From positions 496,001 through 560,000 of the forward strand of contig JASJOG010000091.1 of NCBI GenBank assembly GCA_030142905.1: a stretch of 64,000 nt of DNA, in the 5' to 3' direction. Origin of the DNA: Heliopora coerulea. Taxonomy: Eukaryota > Cnidaria > Anthozoa > Scleralcyonacea > Helioporidae. Positions 35,450-45,180 of this stretch are shown piece after piece. Every line of letters begins with the position of its first letter. Position 1 is the stretch's first letter. The notes under the pieces were generated by a model. It was not told where the DNA came from and did no database searches. It was given only the letters and a program-made list of their open reading frames with translations. The position numbers were made by a program, and so were the translations under genes.

Positions 35450-37279
35450 ATGGATCATCAAACGAATGCGATGGAAAGTATTTTTTCATTGAATTCCGAT
35501 ACTACACGAGATACCAACAAGTTCAAGCTGAAATCTAGAAACTGCCCACCTAGTAACGCGCTCTTGGAGCCCTTTGAAGATGACATATTCACAATGGTTG
35601 AGAACATCAAATTCAGAAAAATCAACAACGCCTTCCAGAATACACTACGCAGAGATATACATACGATAAATGCCTCGCCAAAAGTGTTTACATTTGCAGA
35701 CAAGTCACGTAACATTTACCAGCTGGAGAAACAGGAATATGAGAAACTGCTGAGAGAGAACATAACAAGCAAATACAAATTGGCACCTGTCGACTCCGTA
35801 CCCAACATAAACAAGGAATTAAAGCTCATCGCCAGTCGTTTGAGAATTGGGGACCGTATAGAAACGATGAATAAAACAAACGCATTCATTACTCTAAAAG
35901 ATCACAAGGAGAATTTTGATAATAACCCCAAATGTAGGTTGATTAATCCCGCCAAGAGTCAGTTGGGAACCGTGAGCAAGCAGATCCTCGAAAAAATTAA
36001 CAACGCAGTCAGACACCACACCAAAGCACGCCAATGGAGAAATTCACCTGCAGTTATAGATTGGTTCACTAGACTAAACAACAAACAATGTTTGACATTT
36101 ATAATGCTTGACATTGTGGATTTTTATCCTTCCATAAATGTAAACCTATTGGCACAAGCATTATCCTATGCCAAGAAATTTGTTGGCATCTCAGATGAGG
36201 ACATCGAAGTAATCATGCATGCCCGTAAGTCACTGCTATTTGAAAACAACAACGTATGGTGCAAGCGTGACAATACAGATCTATTCGATGTGACAATGGG
36301 AAGCCACGATGGAGCAGAGGTTTGTGAACTGGTTGGGCTTTTGTTGCTCGACAAGTTGAAAACCGTTTTTAAAAACGAGAATATCGGCTTATATAGGGAC
36401 GATGGTTTGGCTGCATTTCGAAACATGGGGCCGCGCACTGCTGACAAAGTTAGAAAACGATTCGTGGAATGCTTCGCTGGTTTCGGTTTAAAAATTACCA
36501 TCCAAGTCAACCTAAAGATCGTTAATTACCTTGACATAACCCTCAATCTAAACAATGGGACACACCAACCGTACCGAAAACCCGATAATGCACCGCTGTT
36601 TATCCACGTTGACTCCAATCACCCGCCATCCGTCAAAAAGCAGGTGCCAATTTCAACTAGCGACAGAATTTCCAGACTATCATGCAACATGGATTGCTTC
36701 GAAAGAGCTGCCCCAATCTACAATGAAGCGCTTAGAAAGAGTGCTTTCAAAGACGTTATCCAGAGATCGTACCAAAAATCGGTACCCAGTAACAGATCAA
36801 GAAAGCGCAACATCATTTGGTTCAACCCTCCATTTTCCATGAGCGTCATGACAAACGTCGGCAGAACATTTTTAGAATTGGTCAGCAAGCATTTCCCAGT
36901 TGGCCACGCTCTGCACAAGCTTTTTAATAAGAATACCATCAAGGTCAGCTACCGATGTACCGCGAATATGACCCAAATTATTCAACGCCATAACTATAGA
37001 ATTTTAAATCTCGACAATACTATGAAAGAAAGGTCATGCAATTGTAGAAAGAAGGAAGAATGCCTGTTAAAAGGATCGTGCCTGAAAAAGAATTTGGTTT
37101 ACCAGGCCACGGTGAAGACGTGTTCCCAAGATACAAAGAGAATCTACATTGGCATGACCGAGGGTGAATTTAAAACCAGATTTAACAACCACATGCACTC
37201 TTTCAATCACATGAAACATGCAAATAGCATCGCACTGTCTAGATACATCTGGGAGTCGAAGGCCAATAACGAACCTTAA
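35450..37279 (+). CDS. Penelope-like reverse transcriptase with GIY-YIG endonuclease, apparently intact
   Basis: This 609-residue frame copies element RNA at a nicked target. The frame is open from 35213, but the first 79 codons read spacer and terminal-repeat DNA; the start at 35450 (MDHQTNAMES) sits just inside the terminal repeat. Order: PLE N-terminal domain (about 25-85), template-binding finger segment LKDHKENFDNNPKCRLINP (about 145), RT motif A MLDIVDFYPSIN (219), motif C YRDDGL (315, Asp pair present), a Cys-rich cluster CNCRKKEEC...GSC (about 525-545) and GIY-YIG (YQATV, YIGMTEGEFKTRFNNHM, about 545-605). The Cys cluster before GIY-YIG occurs in several PLE lineages. No stop or frameshift is seen, so this copy may be active or very recent. 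Confidence 0.88.
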   Translation: MDHQTNAMESIFSLNSDTTRDTNKFKLKSRNCPPSNALLEPFEDDIFTMVENIKFRKINNAFQNTLRRDIHTINASPKVFTFADKSRNIYQLEKQEYEKLLRENITSKYKLAPVDSVPNINKELKLIASRLRIGDRIETMNKTNAFITLKDHKENFDNNPKCRLINPAKSQLGTVSKQILEKINNAVRHHTKARQWRNSPAVIDWFTRLNNKQCLTFIMLDIVDFYPSINVNLLAQALSYAKKFVGISDEDIEVIMHARKSLLFENNNVWCKRDNTDLFDVTMGSHDGAEVCELVGLLLLDKLKTVFKNENIGLYRDDGLAAFRNMGPRTADKVRKRFVECFAGFGLKITIQVNLKIVNYLDITLNLNNGTHQPYRKPDNAPLFIHVDSNHPPSVKKQVPISTSDRISRLSCNMDCFERAAPIYNEALRKSAFKDVIQRSYQKSVPSNRSRKRNIIWFNPPFSMSVMTNVGRTFLELVSKHFPVGHALHKLFNKNTIKVSYRCTANMTQIIQRHNYRILNLDNTMKERSCNCRKKEECLLKGSCLKKNLVYQATVKTCSQDTKRIYIGMTEGEFKTRFNNHMHSFNHMKHANSIALSRYIWESKANNEP

Positions 37280-37694
37280 AGCATTGAATGGTCAATCCTC
37301 AAGCACGCTAAGCCATACACGAGCGGAGGTAAATCATGCAACTTGTGTACTACGGAAAAACTGCTGATTTTAAATGCAGATAAACGCTTTTTATTGAACA
37401 AAAGATCCGAAGTAGTAACGAAGTGTAGGCATGCAGCAAAATTTTTATGTAAATAGGTAATTTTATCTATAGGTTCATATTTTATGTAATATATTCCATA
37501 TTAATTTTTTAATCTTTTAATTGATTTGCCTATATAGATCACTGTCAATAGTTTTAACTTTTAGTCTGAGGATCGCCGTGCAGCGTGAAACTCGAGTTAC
37601 AGTTTTTATATTTTTATTAAATTTCCATTAAACGTATAATACGTAGCTCCACGACTTGTGCTGAGCACTGTCGATATCTAGTGGATATATCCAA

Positions 37695-37696
<2 letters not shown>

Positions 37697-37726
<30 letters not shown>
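37697..37726. repeat. (TA)n microsatellite
   Basis: A pure TA run outside the right PLE tail, matching the run on the other side of the inverted pair. Confidence 0.85.
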
Positions 37727-37728
<2 letters not shown>

Positions 37729-38271
37729 TTCGTTTACAATCTCATTATGACGTCATCCCCCGGCAACTATTGTGAATAAGCGGAAATTAATGAAGAGTCA
37801 GGTGTACAATTGAAATATGCCATTCACGAGCACTTAAGAGTATCTTACATGTGAAACTGCTTTGTGACATGTTATTGTTATTAAATCTAGTTCTTCTTTG
37901 CTTTAATTTGTACCAGTCCTTTAAGAGTTTTCTTTCACCGGTCGGAACGTTTTACCATGTTTGACTTCATATCATATTCTGGTATTTGAGGTTGCAAAGT
38001 CGCGGCGAAGGACCTGGCAGCCTAGGAACGTGTTCATGTTTCTTTCTGTGATGAACGATTTTGCTCGAAACGTTGGAATTCTTTGAGATCAGTCACGACA
38101 GTTGTCAACCTTTTAACTTTTTACCTTATTTATCACTTTCTACGCAGTATTCTATTCTTTTGTAAGAATGTTCGGTCCTGCTGTTTCAGAGTTGCAAATA
38201 ATCCTTTTTGGTATGATGTTGGCTTTTGTTAAATCTAGAGATAGTACAAAAAGTGCGTCAACCTCACGTTC

Positions 38272-38636
38272 TTTTGGTACGATCTCTGGATAACGTCTTT
38301 GAAAGCACTCTTTCTAAGCGCTTCATTGTAGATTGGGGCAGCTCTTTCGAAGCAATCCATGTTGCATGATAGTCTGGAAATTCTGTCGCTAGTTGAAATT
38401 GGCACCTGCTTTTTGACGGATGGCGGGTGATTGGAGTCAACGTGGATAAACAGCGGTGCATTATCGGGTTTTCGGTACGGTTGGTGTGTCCCATTGTTTA
38501 GATTGAGGGTTATGTCAAGGTAATTAACGATCTTTGGGTTGACTTGGATGGTAATTTTTAAACCGAAACCAGCGAAGCATTCCACGAATCGTTTTCTAAC
38601 TTTGTCAGCAGTGCGCGGCCCCATGTTTCGAAATGC
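38272..38636 (-). mobile_element. Internal fragment of the same Penelope-like family
   Basis: About 365 bp nearly identical to the RT C-terminal region of the neighbouring pair (34150-34512 equivalent), from GPRTADKVRKRF to SFKDVIQRSY. One change was noticed (QVNPK for QVNLK). Both the 5' and 3' element ends are missing, which normal PLE insertion with a tail does not produce. Confidence 0.85.
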
Positions 38637-40195
38637 ATATGGTTAGTCAAGTGTTTATATATCATGATTATGTTTTCATGTCATTCACGGGTTGTAGTTT
38701 AAGATCGACCGGTTGTTTGTTGAAGTTGTTATAGACAATATGTTCTTGACCTTACTATTACCGCTAAGTTCTGAACGAGCGATTCAATATTTGAATGAAA
38801 AAGGAGCAATGTCATGGATTCTGCTTGCTGTGTCGAGTAAACGTCACAAGGAAAACGGCTTTTGTCTGGATGTGTCTTCCTGCTGTTTCAGCGCTTAAAA
38901 AAGAACTTATTTTTATATGGTATCTACTCTTACGTAACAGACAGGTGGCGTAAGACTAACTTCAATCTCATGTTCTATGTTCTGAATCTTAGGAGTTCTC
39001 TGTTCAAAACAAGAAACAACTCCGTTTTCAAACTGCTATATTATTTTTATGCTTAATTGTGTGTGTGAATCAAACTTCAAGAAATGGCTTACTTTCAGAA
39101 TGATTGTTTCATTAATGCAAATTAATTTAACCGTTCTCTAGCTGTTTATCAAGTTCTGTCAGGGAACTGGAAAAGAAAGCACATTGAAATTGTGTGTCGA
39201 GTCAAACGGCCAATTACGAAAGGTCGTATTCTAAAAGCCATCATTCCAGTGTTAATAGGACAGAAATTACTGACCCAACTTTACTTAGGCTACGTTTACA
39301 CTACAGCAAAAGTCTTCAGATTCAAAAAGAATTCGGATTCACAAAAAACTTGTATTCGGACTCATTGACCGCTTACACAGGAAAAAAATATCTGGATTAA
39401 TTGCATGCTCACATTAAAGTAAACAGTGCTTTTTTGTCTAAGCATGGACATAAATCGTCGCAAATTTTATTGAAAGTAAAGCCGGACAACCGAAAAATTT
39501 CTTCCATTCTTTGTTATAGCCTGTAATAAAAATTGTCCCATTAATGGCTACTTCAGCTGTCATTCGCAAAAACGAGAAAGATTTTTCCAGAGTATTAGCT
39601 GTCCGGATTCAAAGTATCCAATATTCTTTACCGGATTCGTATTTATCCGGATTCGTGAGCAATCCGAAGACTTTATGTACAGGATTCGTTACTTAAACGT
39701 AAAGGAGTACTTGAATCCGAATAGAAAGTCTCTGGATTGCATACGAATCCGGAGGAATTTGGTCTACTGTAAATGTAACCTCAGATGAAGTTTCGTTTCT
39801 AACCCATCACATGTTAATACAATTAAATCATATTATTATATCTACGGGGAAAAGGTCGGGTCTCCAACAAAGCACTGGTAAGCCTTTAGCGGATTCATTC
39901 TTGTTTGTCTGATTAATCTTTGAGAGTTTTTTCCAAAAACTATGTAAGAATTCATCGCTAAGTCGTTACATTGAAATTGGTCACAACGCGATTTTGTTAT
40001 GAACCCCCATCAGCTCTGTATGTATATACGTAATGAAATCATACGCCCACTCATAAACATATCATTCGTCGGCTTTAAAGAATGTTATCTTTCGATAAAC
40101 CCATGATAGACTGTTGAAACATTGTGCGAGTAATTGTTTGCTCGAAAACACTGATCCTAAATCAAAGTTTTGGGTGTTTGGGATTCCAAACTGCA
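38637..40195. other. Region upstream of the TIR receptor
   Basis: It holds a MITE-like element (39287-39782) and otherwise no supported exon. It should include the promoter and 5' UTR of the TIR gene; no clear TATA or Inr assignment is made. Confidence 0.45.
39287..39782. mobile_element. MITE-like element with terminal inverted repeats
   Basis: The left end AGGCTACGTTTACACTAC and the right end CTACTGTAAATGTAACCT are imperfect inverted repeats about 500 bp apart. The interior repeats 'atccggattcg'-type phrases in both orientations and encodes nothing. A related left part is at 20851-20990. Confidence 0.6.
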
Positions 40196-41242
40196 ATGAA
40201 ATTGTGTGGTCGTATGTTACCCAACAGTTTAGTGACAGTATTAGCTTTTTGGTACTTGCTTTTACAGTCATCTTTACCATATTTTGTGTCTTGTCTCCGA
40301 ATCGATAGTTCCGGTGAGGCCCCGACGTCGACAACAGAATGTTTGGTGAAATGCTCACTGAAGAAGCGGCCCGCGCGTTTCAAAGTTGGAAAAAATCCTG
40401 TGGTGCTTCAACTTTATAACTGTGATGTGTCGACAAGCAACGGTGATAAATTAAGTAAAAATGACTGGGAGAAAATGTGGTTGAAACAAGTGGACCACGC
40501 TTTAGTTGGTGGAGCAAGGACCGTGTTATGTATTCCCGGGGATAAACTGCGAAAACTTCTGACTAATGTTGAAGACAACGAATTCTTTTGCCCGAATTCG
40601 CGCCTTTCCCAGAATGCCACCTACAGTCTGGCAGGACTCTCGGGAGTAATTTTCGTGTTAATCCTGTTTGGTTTTATCTACCGATACAAAGAGGAGATTA
40701 AACTTTTACTTTTTACTCGCTTAAGTTGGCATCCATTTGATCGCGCTGATGACTCCGATCCTTCCAAGATCTATGACGCTTTCGTTTCGTACAGCAGTCA
40801 CGACATCGAGTGGGTACTGCGCACCCTGAAAGAGAAATTGGAAAGTGAAGACCCCCCGTATAGATTGTGTATCCATGATCGAGACTTTCTGGCCGGTGCA
40901 CCCATTTATCAGAACATCTTCGACAGTGTAAAGACTAGTCGACGAATGATCATGGTTCTTTCTAACAGTTTTCTTCAAAGCGAGTGGTGTATGTTGGAAT
41001 TTCGTGTGGCCCATAGAAAAGTTCTCCGAGATCGTACCAATTATCTAATCATTGTACTTTTTGGTGACGTTGATACAAAAAATCTTAACGATGACGAACT
41101 GAATTTGTATATGCGGACCAACACTTACTTAAAGGTAGACAACAGGTGGTTCTGGGACCAATTGAAGTACTCCTTACCGCAGAATAGACTGGGTACGAGC
41201 CAAACACGGTCCGTTGGAGTTGAAAATGTGACTTCCATTTAG
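40196..41242 (+). CDS. Toll-type TIR receptor with short ectodomain lacking LRRs
   Basis: This predicted 348-residue single-pass membrane receptor has a cytoplasmic TIR domain, the module that recruits MyD88-type adaptors in Toll/IL-1 signalling. The start at 40196 is the first ATG after an upstream stop (40115-40117) and gives a signal peptide (MKLCGRMLPNSLVTVLAFWY and following). The ectodomain is only about 110 residues with five or so Cys and no leucine-rich repeats or Ig folds. The membrane segment LAGLSGVIFVLILFGFIYRY is at about 145-165. The TIR domain (about 192-325) shows box 1 YDAFVSYSSHD, box 2 RDFLAGAPIYQNI, SRRMIMVLSNSFLQSEWC and box 3 FWDQLKYSLP. The usual box 2 Pro-Gly is Ala-Gly. 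AATAAA lies at 41420. The layout resembles Hydra Toll-receptor-related proteins that need a separate LRR partner. The gene is unspliced here and lies between PLE loci. Confidence 0.88.
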   Translation: MKLCGRMLPNSLVTVLAFWYLLLQSSLPYFVSCLRIDSSGEAPTSTTECLVKCSLKKRPARFKVGKNPVVLQLYNCDVSTSNGDKLSKNDWEKMWLKQVDHALVGGARTVLCIPGDKLRKLLTNVEDNEFFCPNSRLSQNATYSLAGLSGVIFVLILFGFIYRYKEEIKLLLFTRLSWHPFDRADDSDPSKIYDAFVSYSSHDIEWVLRTLKEKLESEDPPYRLCIHDRDFLAGAPIYQNIFDSVKTSRRMIMVLSNSFLQSEWCMLEFRVAHRKVLRDRTNYLIIVLFGDVDTKNLNDDELNLYMRTNTYLKVDNRWFWDQLKYSLPQNRLGTSQTRSVGVENVTSI

Positions 41243-41419
41243 AAACTATGCATGTGTGTTAATTGTAGAGTTCTTGAATAAGTGTAACAAGAGCTGTGTA
41301 GATTTCCAAACTCAGATCCATCACAAGGGCTTTTTTTTTGGACAGGCATAACCTGAACCGCCAGCACGCATGCCGGCCATACTCTAGTTTGTTGGTGAAA
41401 TCTGATGTATATTAGAAGT

Positions 41420-41425
41420 AATAAA
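41420..41425 (+). terminator. Candidate polyadenylation signal of the TIR receptor gene
   Basis: A canonical AATAAA lies 178 bp after the stop codon, before the PLE insertion site at 41552. Confidence 0.5.
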
Positions 41426-41718
41426 CGATTAACAATTTGATTAGAACAGCTGACAACATGTACTCTAAGCTGGTGTGGAGTTCATGGGATGTTTTGGAGG
41501 CTAAAATACATCGTTTTTAGGCTTCTACACGTAAAATCTTTCTTTCCAAATGATTCCCTGAATTTAATTTTGAGACACGTTCTCTGACTAAATTTATTAA
41601 ATATACAAGCTTTCGACTACCTAACTGTAGTCTTCGACAGGCAAGAGTGACACAAATTAATGGCGTGTAGATATTTATAGGTGCGTGTTAAATTGCGAAA
41701 CTATGTGGCAGGAAGCAA

Positions 41719-42564
41719 TTAGCGAATACAATGCTTGTTGACAAGAACAGCGTATTGTCTGGGAAGCGGCTTGGAGTTATTGTCCGAATTTACTATTAAA
41801 GCCGTATGCCAAGATTCTAATGTTTTTCGTGTCCGGTAGTTACCACTATCAATTACTTTACCATTAGCAAAGTCGATATTGTGATTATTTTCCCATGCAT
41901 GGTTAGCTATGTTTGAACCTTTTTTATAGTTTTTAACATTCCGAATATGTTCCTTTTTTCGTGTTTCAAATGATCTTCCTGTTTCACCAACGTATGACCA
42001 CGAGCAATCCAAACAAGGTATATTGTAGACGACGTTGGTTTGTCGTTCGGGTGGAACTTGGTATTTGGGAGAAGGTAAAGTTTGTTGTAGCGTTCGTAGT
42101 GGTTTAGTAGTGACTCTAATGTTATGTTTTTGTAGTATACGTCTGAGAGCGTCAGTTATCCCACTCACGTACGGTAAAGTAACGTAGCCGGTTGGTTTGT
42201 CATTTTCAGTCACACATTTGAAAAATTGTCCTACCAATTCTTCAGGTGATGGTACGGGTTTGTTAGTTGTCAAGTCTTTCAAAGTTTGTTTCAGAACTCT
42301 CTCTGGGTATCCGTTGTTTTGTAAGGCTGTCGTTACATGGTTGAGTTCGTTCTGTTTGCTATCGTATGTGCTTGGTAGTGTTTGTGTCCTGCGTATAAGA
42401 GTTCTGGCTGTGCTAATTTTGTGGTTAATGTTATGGTGTGAGTTGAAGTCTAGGCATCTGTCTGTATGTGTGGGTTTCCTGTATACGTCAATTTTGAAGT
42501 CGTTACCTTGTCGTGTTATAAGGGTATCTAGAAAAGCGATATTGTTGTCCTGTTCGAGTTCCAT
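41719..42564 (-). CDS. Penelope-like RT C-terminus + GIY-YIG, left copy
   Basis: This open 281-residue frame covers the RT thumb (NNIAFLDTLITRQGNDFKID, VYRKPTHTDRCLDF) and GIY-YIG nuclease (VVYNIPCLDCSWSYVGETGR, SFETRKKEHIRNV, then the downstream N and E motifs). The RT palm with motifs A to C is absent, so it cannot reverse transcribe. It differs from the right copy at three residues noticed (F/L, N/D, Q/R). The start Met arises at the palindrome centre. Confidence 0.85.
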   Translation of the reverse strand: MELEQDNNIAFLDTLITRQGNDFKIDVYRKPTHTDRCLDFNSHHNINHKISTARTLIRRTQTLPSTYDSKQNELNHVTTALQNNGYPERVLKQTLKDLTTNKPVPSPEELVGQFFKCVTENDKPTGYVTLPYVSGITDALRRILQKHNIRVTTKPLRTLQQTLPSPKYQVPPERQTNVVYNIPCLDCSWSYVGETGRSFETRKKEHIRNVKNYKKGSNIANHAWENNHNIDFANGKVIDSGNYRTRKTLESWHTALIVNSDNNSKPLPRQYAVLVNKHCIR

Positions 42565-42579
42565 AGTAAAAGTAATGGA

Positions 42580-43425
42580 ATGGAACTCGAACAGGACAAC
42601 AATATCGCTTTTCTAGATACCCTTATAACACGACAAGGTAACGACCTCAAAATTGACGTATACAGGAAACCCACACATACAGACAGATGCCTAGACTTCA
42701 ACTCACACCATGACATTAACCACAAAATTAGCACAGCCAGAACTCTTATACGCAGGACACAAACACTACCAAGCACATACGATAGCAAACAGAACGAACT
42801 CAACCATGTAACGACAGCCTTACAAAACAACGGATACCCAGAGAGAGTTCTGAAACAAACTTTGAAAGACTTGACAACTAACAAACCCGTACCATCACCT
42901 GAAGAATTGGTAGGACAATTTTTCAAATGTGTGACTGAAAATGACAAACCAACCGGCTACGTTACTTTACCGTACGTGAGTGGGATAACTGACGCTCTCA
43001 GACGTATACTACAAAAACATAACATTAGAGTCACTACTAAACCACTACGAACGCTACAACAAACTTTACCTTCTCCCAAATACCAAGTTCCACCCGAACG
43101 ACGAACCAACGTCGTCTACAATATACCTTGTTTGGATTGCTCGTGGTCATACGTTGGTGAAACAGGAAGATCATTTGAAACACGAAAAAAGGAACATATT
43201 CGGAATGTTAAAAACTATAAAAAAGGTTCAAACATAGCTAACCATGCATGGGAAAATAATCACAATATCGACTTTGCTAATGGTAAAGTAATTGATAGTG
43301 GTAACTACCGGACACGAAAAACATTAGAATCTTGGCATACGGCTTTAATAGTAAATTCGGACAATAACTCCAAGCCGCTTCCCAGACAATACGCTGTTCT
43401 TGTCAACAAGCATTGTATTCGCTAA
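42580..43425 (+). CDS. Penelope-like RT C-terminus + GIY-YIG, right copy
   Basis: Mirror copy of the left frame: RT thumb followed by a GIY-YIG nuclease with SYVGETGR and the catalytic Arg in ETRKKEH. It ends at KHCIR, followed by the tail. It is truncated at exactly the same point as the left copy, so both share one 5' breakpoint. The preserved frame probably reflects youth more than function. Confidence 0.85.
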   Translation: MELEQDNNIAFLDTLITRQGNDLKIDVYRKPTHTDRCLDFNSHHDINHKISTARTLIRRTQTLPSTYDSKQNELNHVTTALQNNGYPERVLKQTLKDLTTNKPVPSPEELVGQFFKCVTENDKPTGYVTLPYVSGITDALRRILQKHNIRVTTKPLRTLQQTLPSPKYQVPPERRTNVVYNIPCLDCSWSYVGETGRSFETRKKEHIRNVKNYKKGSNIANHAWENNHNIDFANGKVIDSGNYRTRKTLESWHTALIVNSDNNSKPLPRQYAVLVNKHCIR

Positions 43426-44001
43426 TTGCTTCCTGCCACATAGTTTCGCAATTTAACACGCACCTATAAATATCTACACGCCATTAATTTGTGTCACTCT
43501 TGCCTGTCGAAGACTACAGTTAGGTAGTCGAAAGCTTGTATATTTAATAAATTTAGTCAGAGAACGTGTCTCAAAATTATGTTTCAACCTGGCTGCGCAA
43601 TCTCCATATTTTCTTGGATTCCCTGAATATTAAAATTCTTGAATACAATCCTGGACAAAATTATTGGGACACTAAAAAGAATTCTTCCCTTGCATGTTAC
43701 CATTAATTCTTCTTTTTCCTACTTTCCTCTCAAAAAAAGCGTTTTTCCCCTTCCTCTTTTCATTGCTGTTTTCATGAGCCATTATCGTCATTGCTACACT
43801 TTTCTTCCATTTAGATTCACCAACACTTACTAGAGGGAGGGGAGACTTACTGTTCTACAGGGGTTAATCAAAATTCATTTCTATAACGGGACCGTGGAAA
43901 CTGTGTCCCAGTGAATTTTGACCAGAATTGTGGTTACCAGATTTCAACTTAATGACACTATGCAGTTTGTGATTTTAGAAATGTAAGAGCTTGGATATAA
44001 C

Positions 44002-44139
44002 TTAAGAGAGATGAAAGATCGTCAAGCTCTATACTCAGAAAATGATTTCTGAGCCCCAGACGGGGATCGAACCCGCAACATTCTGGGGTTCAGAAATCAT
44101 TTTCTGAGTATAGAGCTTGATGATCTTTCATCTCTCTTA
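44002..44139. repeat. Foldback with tRNA T-arm sequence
   Basis: Near-perfect inverted arms (44002-44057 and 44084-44139) surround GGGGATCGAACCCGC, the reverse complement of a tRNA B box. It shares 'ctcagaaatcattttctgag' with the palindrome at 14349-14735, so the two are related. Confidence 0.78.
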
Positions 44140-45083
44140 ATGACACTATACCTTACATACAGATATAAATTACAAACACTTGAACAACATTCCAATCATT
44201 TACAGAAACCACACAATTTCCCATAGTGCAAAATTAGAATGACTCTCCGGCAATTTATATGGTGTAGGAATTTGGAATGTGCCTGACTCCACTAAATTCA
44301 AGATCAAATTGAATACAAGAATGCAGAAGGATTCTTGATAGTCAAAAACAATCCTGGCCGGGATGTTAATAATTTCAAACTTAGCGCTCTTACTCCAGAT
44401 GAGGTGTCCATGCGTGGCAATTGGTTCGAGCACATCAAAGATCAATCCCACCGTTTTTGATAAAATTGGCGAATTTAGGAGTACTGACCGAAATATAAAC
44501 AAGATTCCTGCCCAGATTTTTTGAGAAGCAACTGGTTTAGTCAACATCAACTTGGTTTCAAGTTCTTGGATGTGAGGACTTTTGCAGAATTATGAGAGCT
44601 TCGTAGCCTGAACTTACGCAATAACTTCATCCACACTTTTTAAAGCAGTTTTTAACTGGCACTGAAAATCTGGAAGAAATTTATGTGGAGAATAAGGCGC
44701 TCGAGCTGTATCAAAAGAATTAATATATATTGAAATTATTTAAGCGAGATTCCAAAATGCGAGTTAAAAATAATCGTGTTGTTTGACAAGCAATGGGATT
44801 TGTGCTCTCTGACGTTACATGTTCACGAGTAGTAAACGTTCCAAATAAAGGTATTCGACTTTCACACTCTCCGATGAATATGTTTCCTGCATCAAGTAAC
44901 GTTGGTATCATCTGTTAAGTCCATGGACATGTTGAGGACCGTCAGACCGTTTAGTCAATTTTGACGCATTTCGATCTCATGTAATCTCTTTGATCTTTTC
45001 CCATCACTTGTATGGGAATGGCTCTCTCTGCCCCCCTCAGGTACAAGTCTCTAAGGGTAGCGGGATGACGGTTCAATCCAGTT

Positions 45084-45180
45084 ACTGTGAACCTGTTAAG
45101 TTCAGTTCTGTTTTAGTTCAGTACAGTTCTGTTTCAGTTCAGTTCAATTCATTTCAAAAACAGTTTAATTCTGTTTAGCA
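45084..45180. repeat. CAGTTCAGTT/CTGTTT simple repeat
   Basis: Imperfect tandem 'cagttctgttt' and 'cagttcagtt' units. Confidence 0.7.

Larger units (their letters stand above)
33288..37702. mobile_element. Penelope-like elements in a near-perfect inverted pair
   Basis: The left copy (33288-35223, minus strand) and right copy (35705-37640, plus strand) are inverted repeats of equal length, 1936 bp each, with only about three differences noticed by eye. The 481-bp centre belongs to the right copy and holds its 5' end. A further inverted repeat links the 5' side of the right copy (35378-35453) to its 3' tail (37624-37700), and this repeat includes the start codon at 35450. Each tail has the motif CTGAGGA-stem-GAAAC. 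The whole is flanked by TA repeats. Tails point outward and 5' sides inward. Confidence 0.9.
41564..43616. mobile_element. Penelope-like inverted dimer with 12-bp target duplication
   Basis: The arms 41566-42563 (minus) and 42581-43578 (plus) are 998 bp each and almost identical, separated by only 17 bp. Both are 5'-truncated copies of a PLE with tails outward. After the right arm, 38 bp of unpaired sequence precede the right flank. The direct repeat GATTCCCTGAAT occurs at 41552-41563 and 43617-43628. Each tail has a hairpin flanked by CTGTCGA and GAAA (plus 43504-43533; minus 41640-41611). Confidence 0.88.

Noticed and set aside
42197..42947. Antisense 139-codon frames in both arms of the second PLE dimer
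   Set aside because: Shadow frames of the RT-GIY-YIG coding strand, crossing the palindrome centre.
33288..43628. Both PLE palindromes as pure assembly artefacts
   Set aside because: Arms differ by a few bases, the spacers are unique, and the second dimer has a 12-bp direct repeat, which an artefact would not create; long-read confirmation is still desirable.
44200..44550. Minus-strand 116-codon frame
   Set aside because: No family resemblance, no splice or start context, AT-rich chance ORF.
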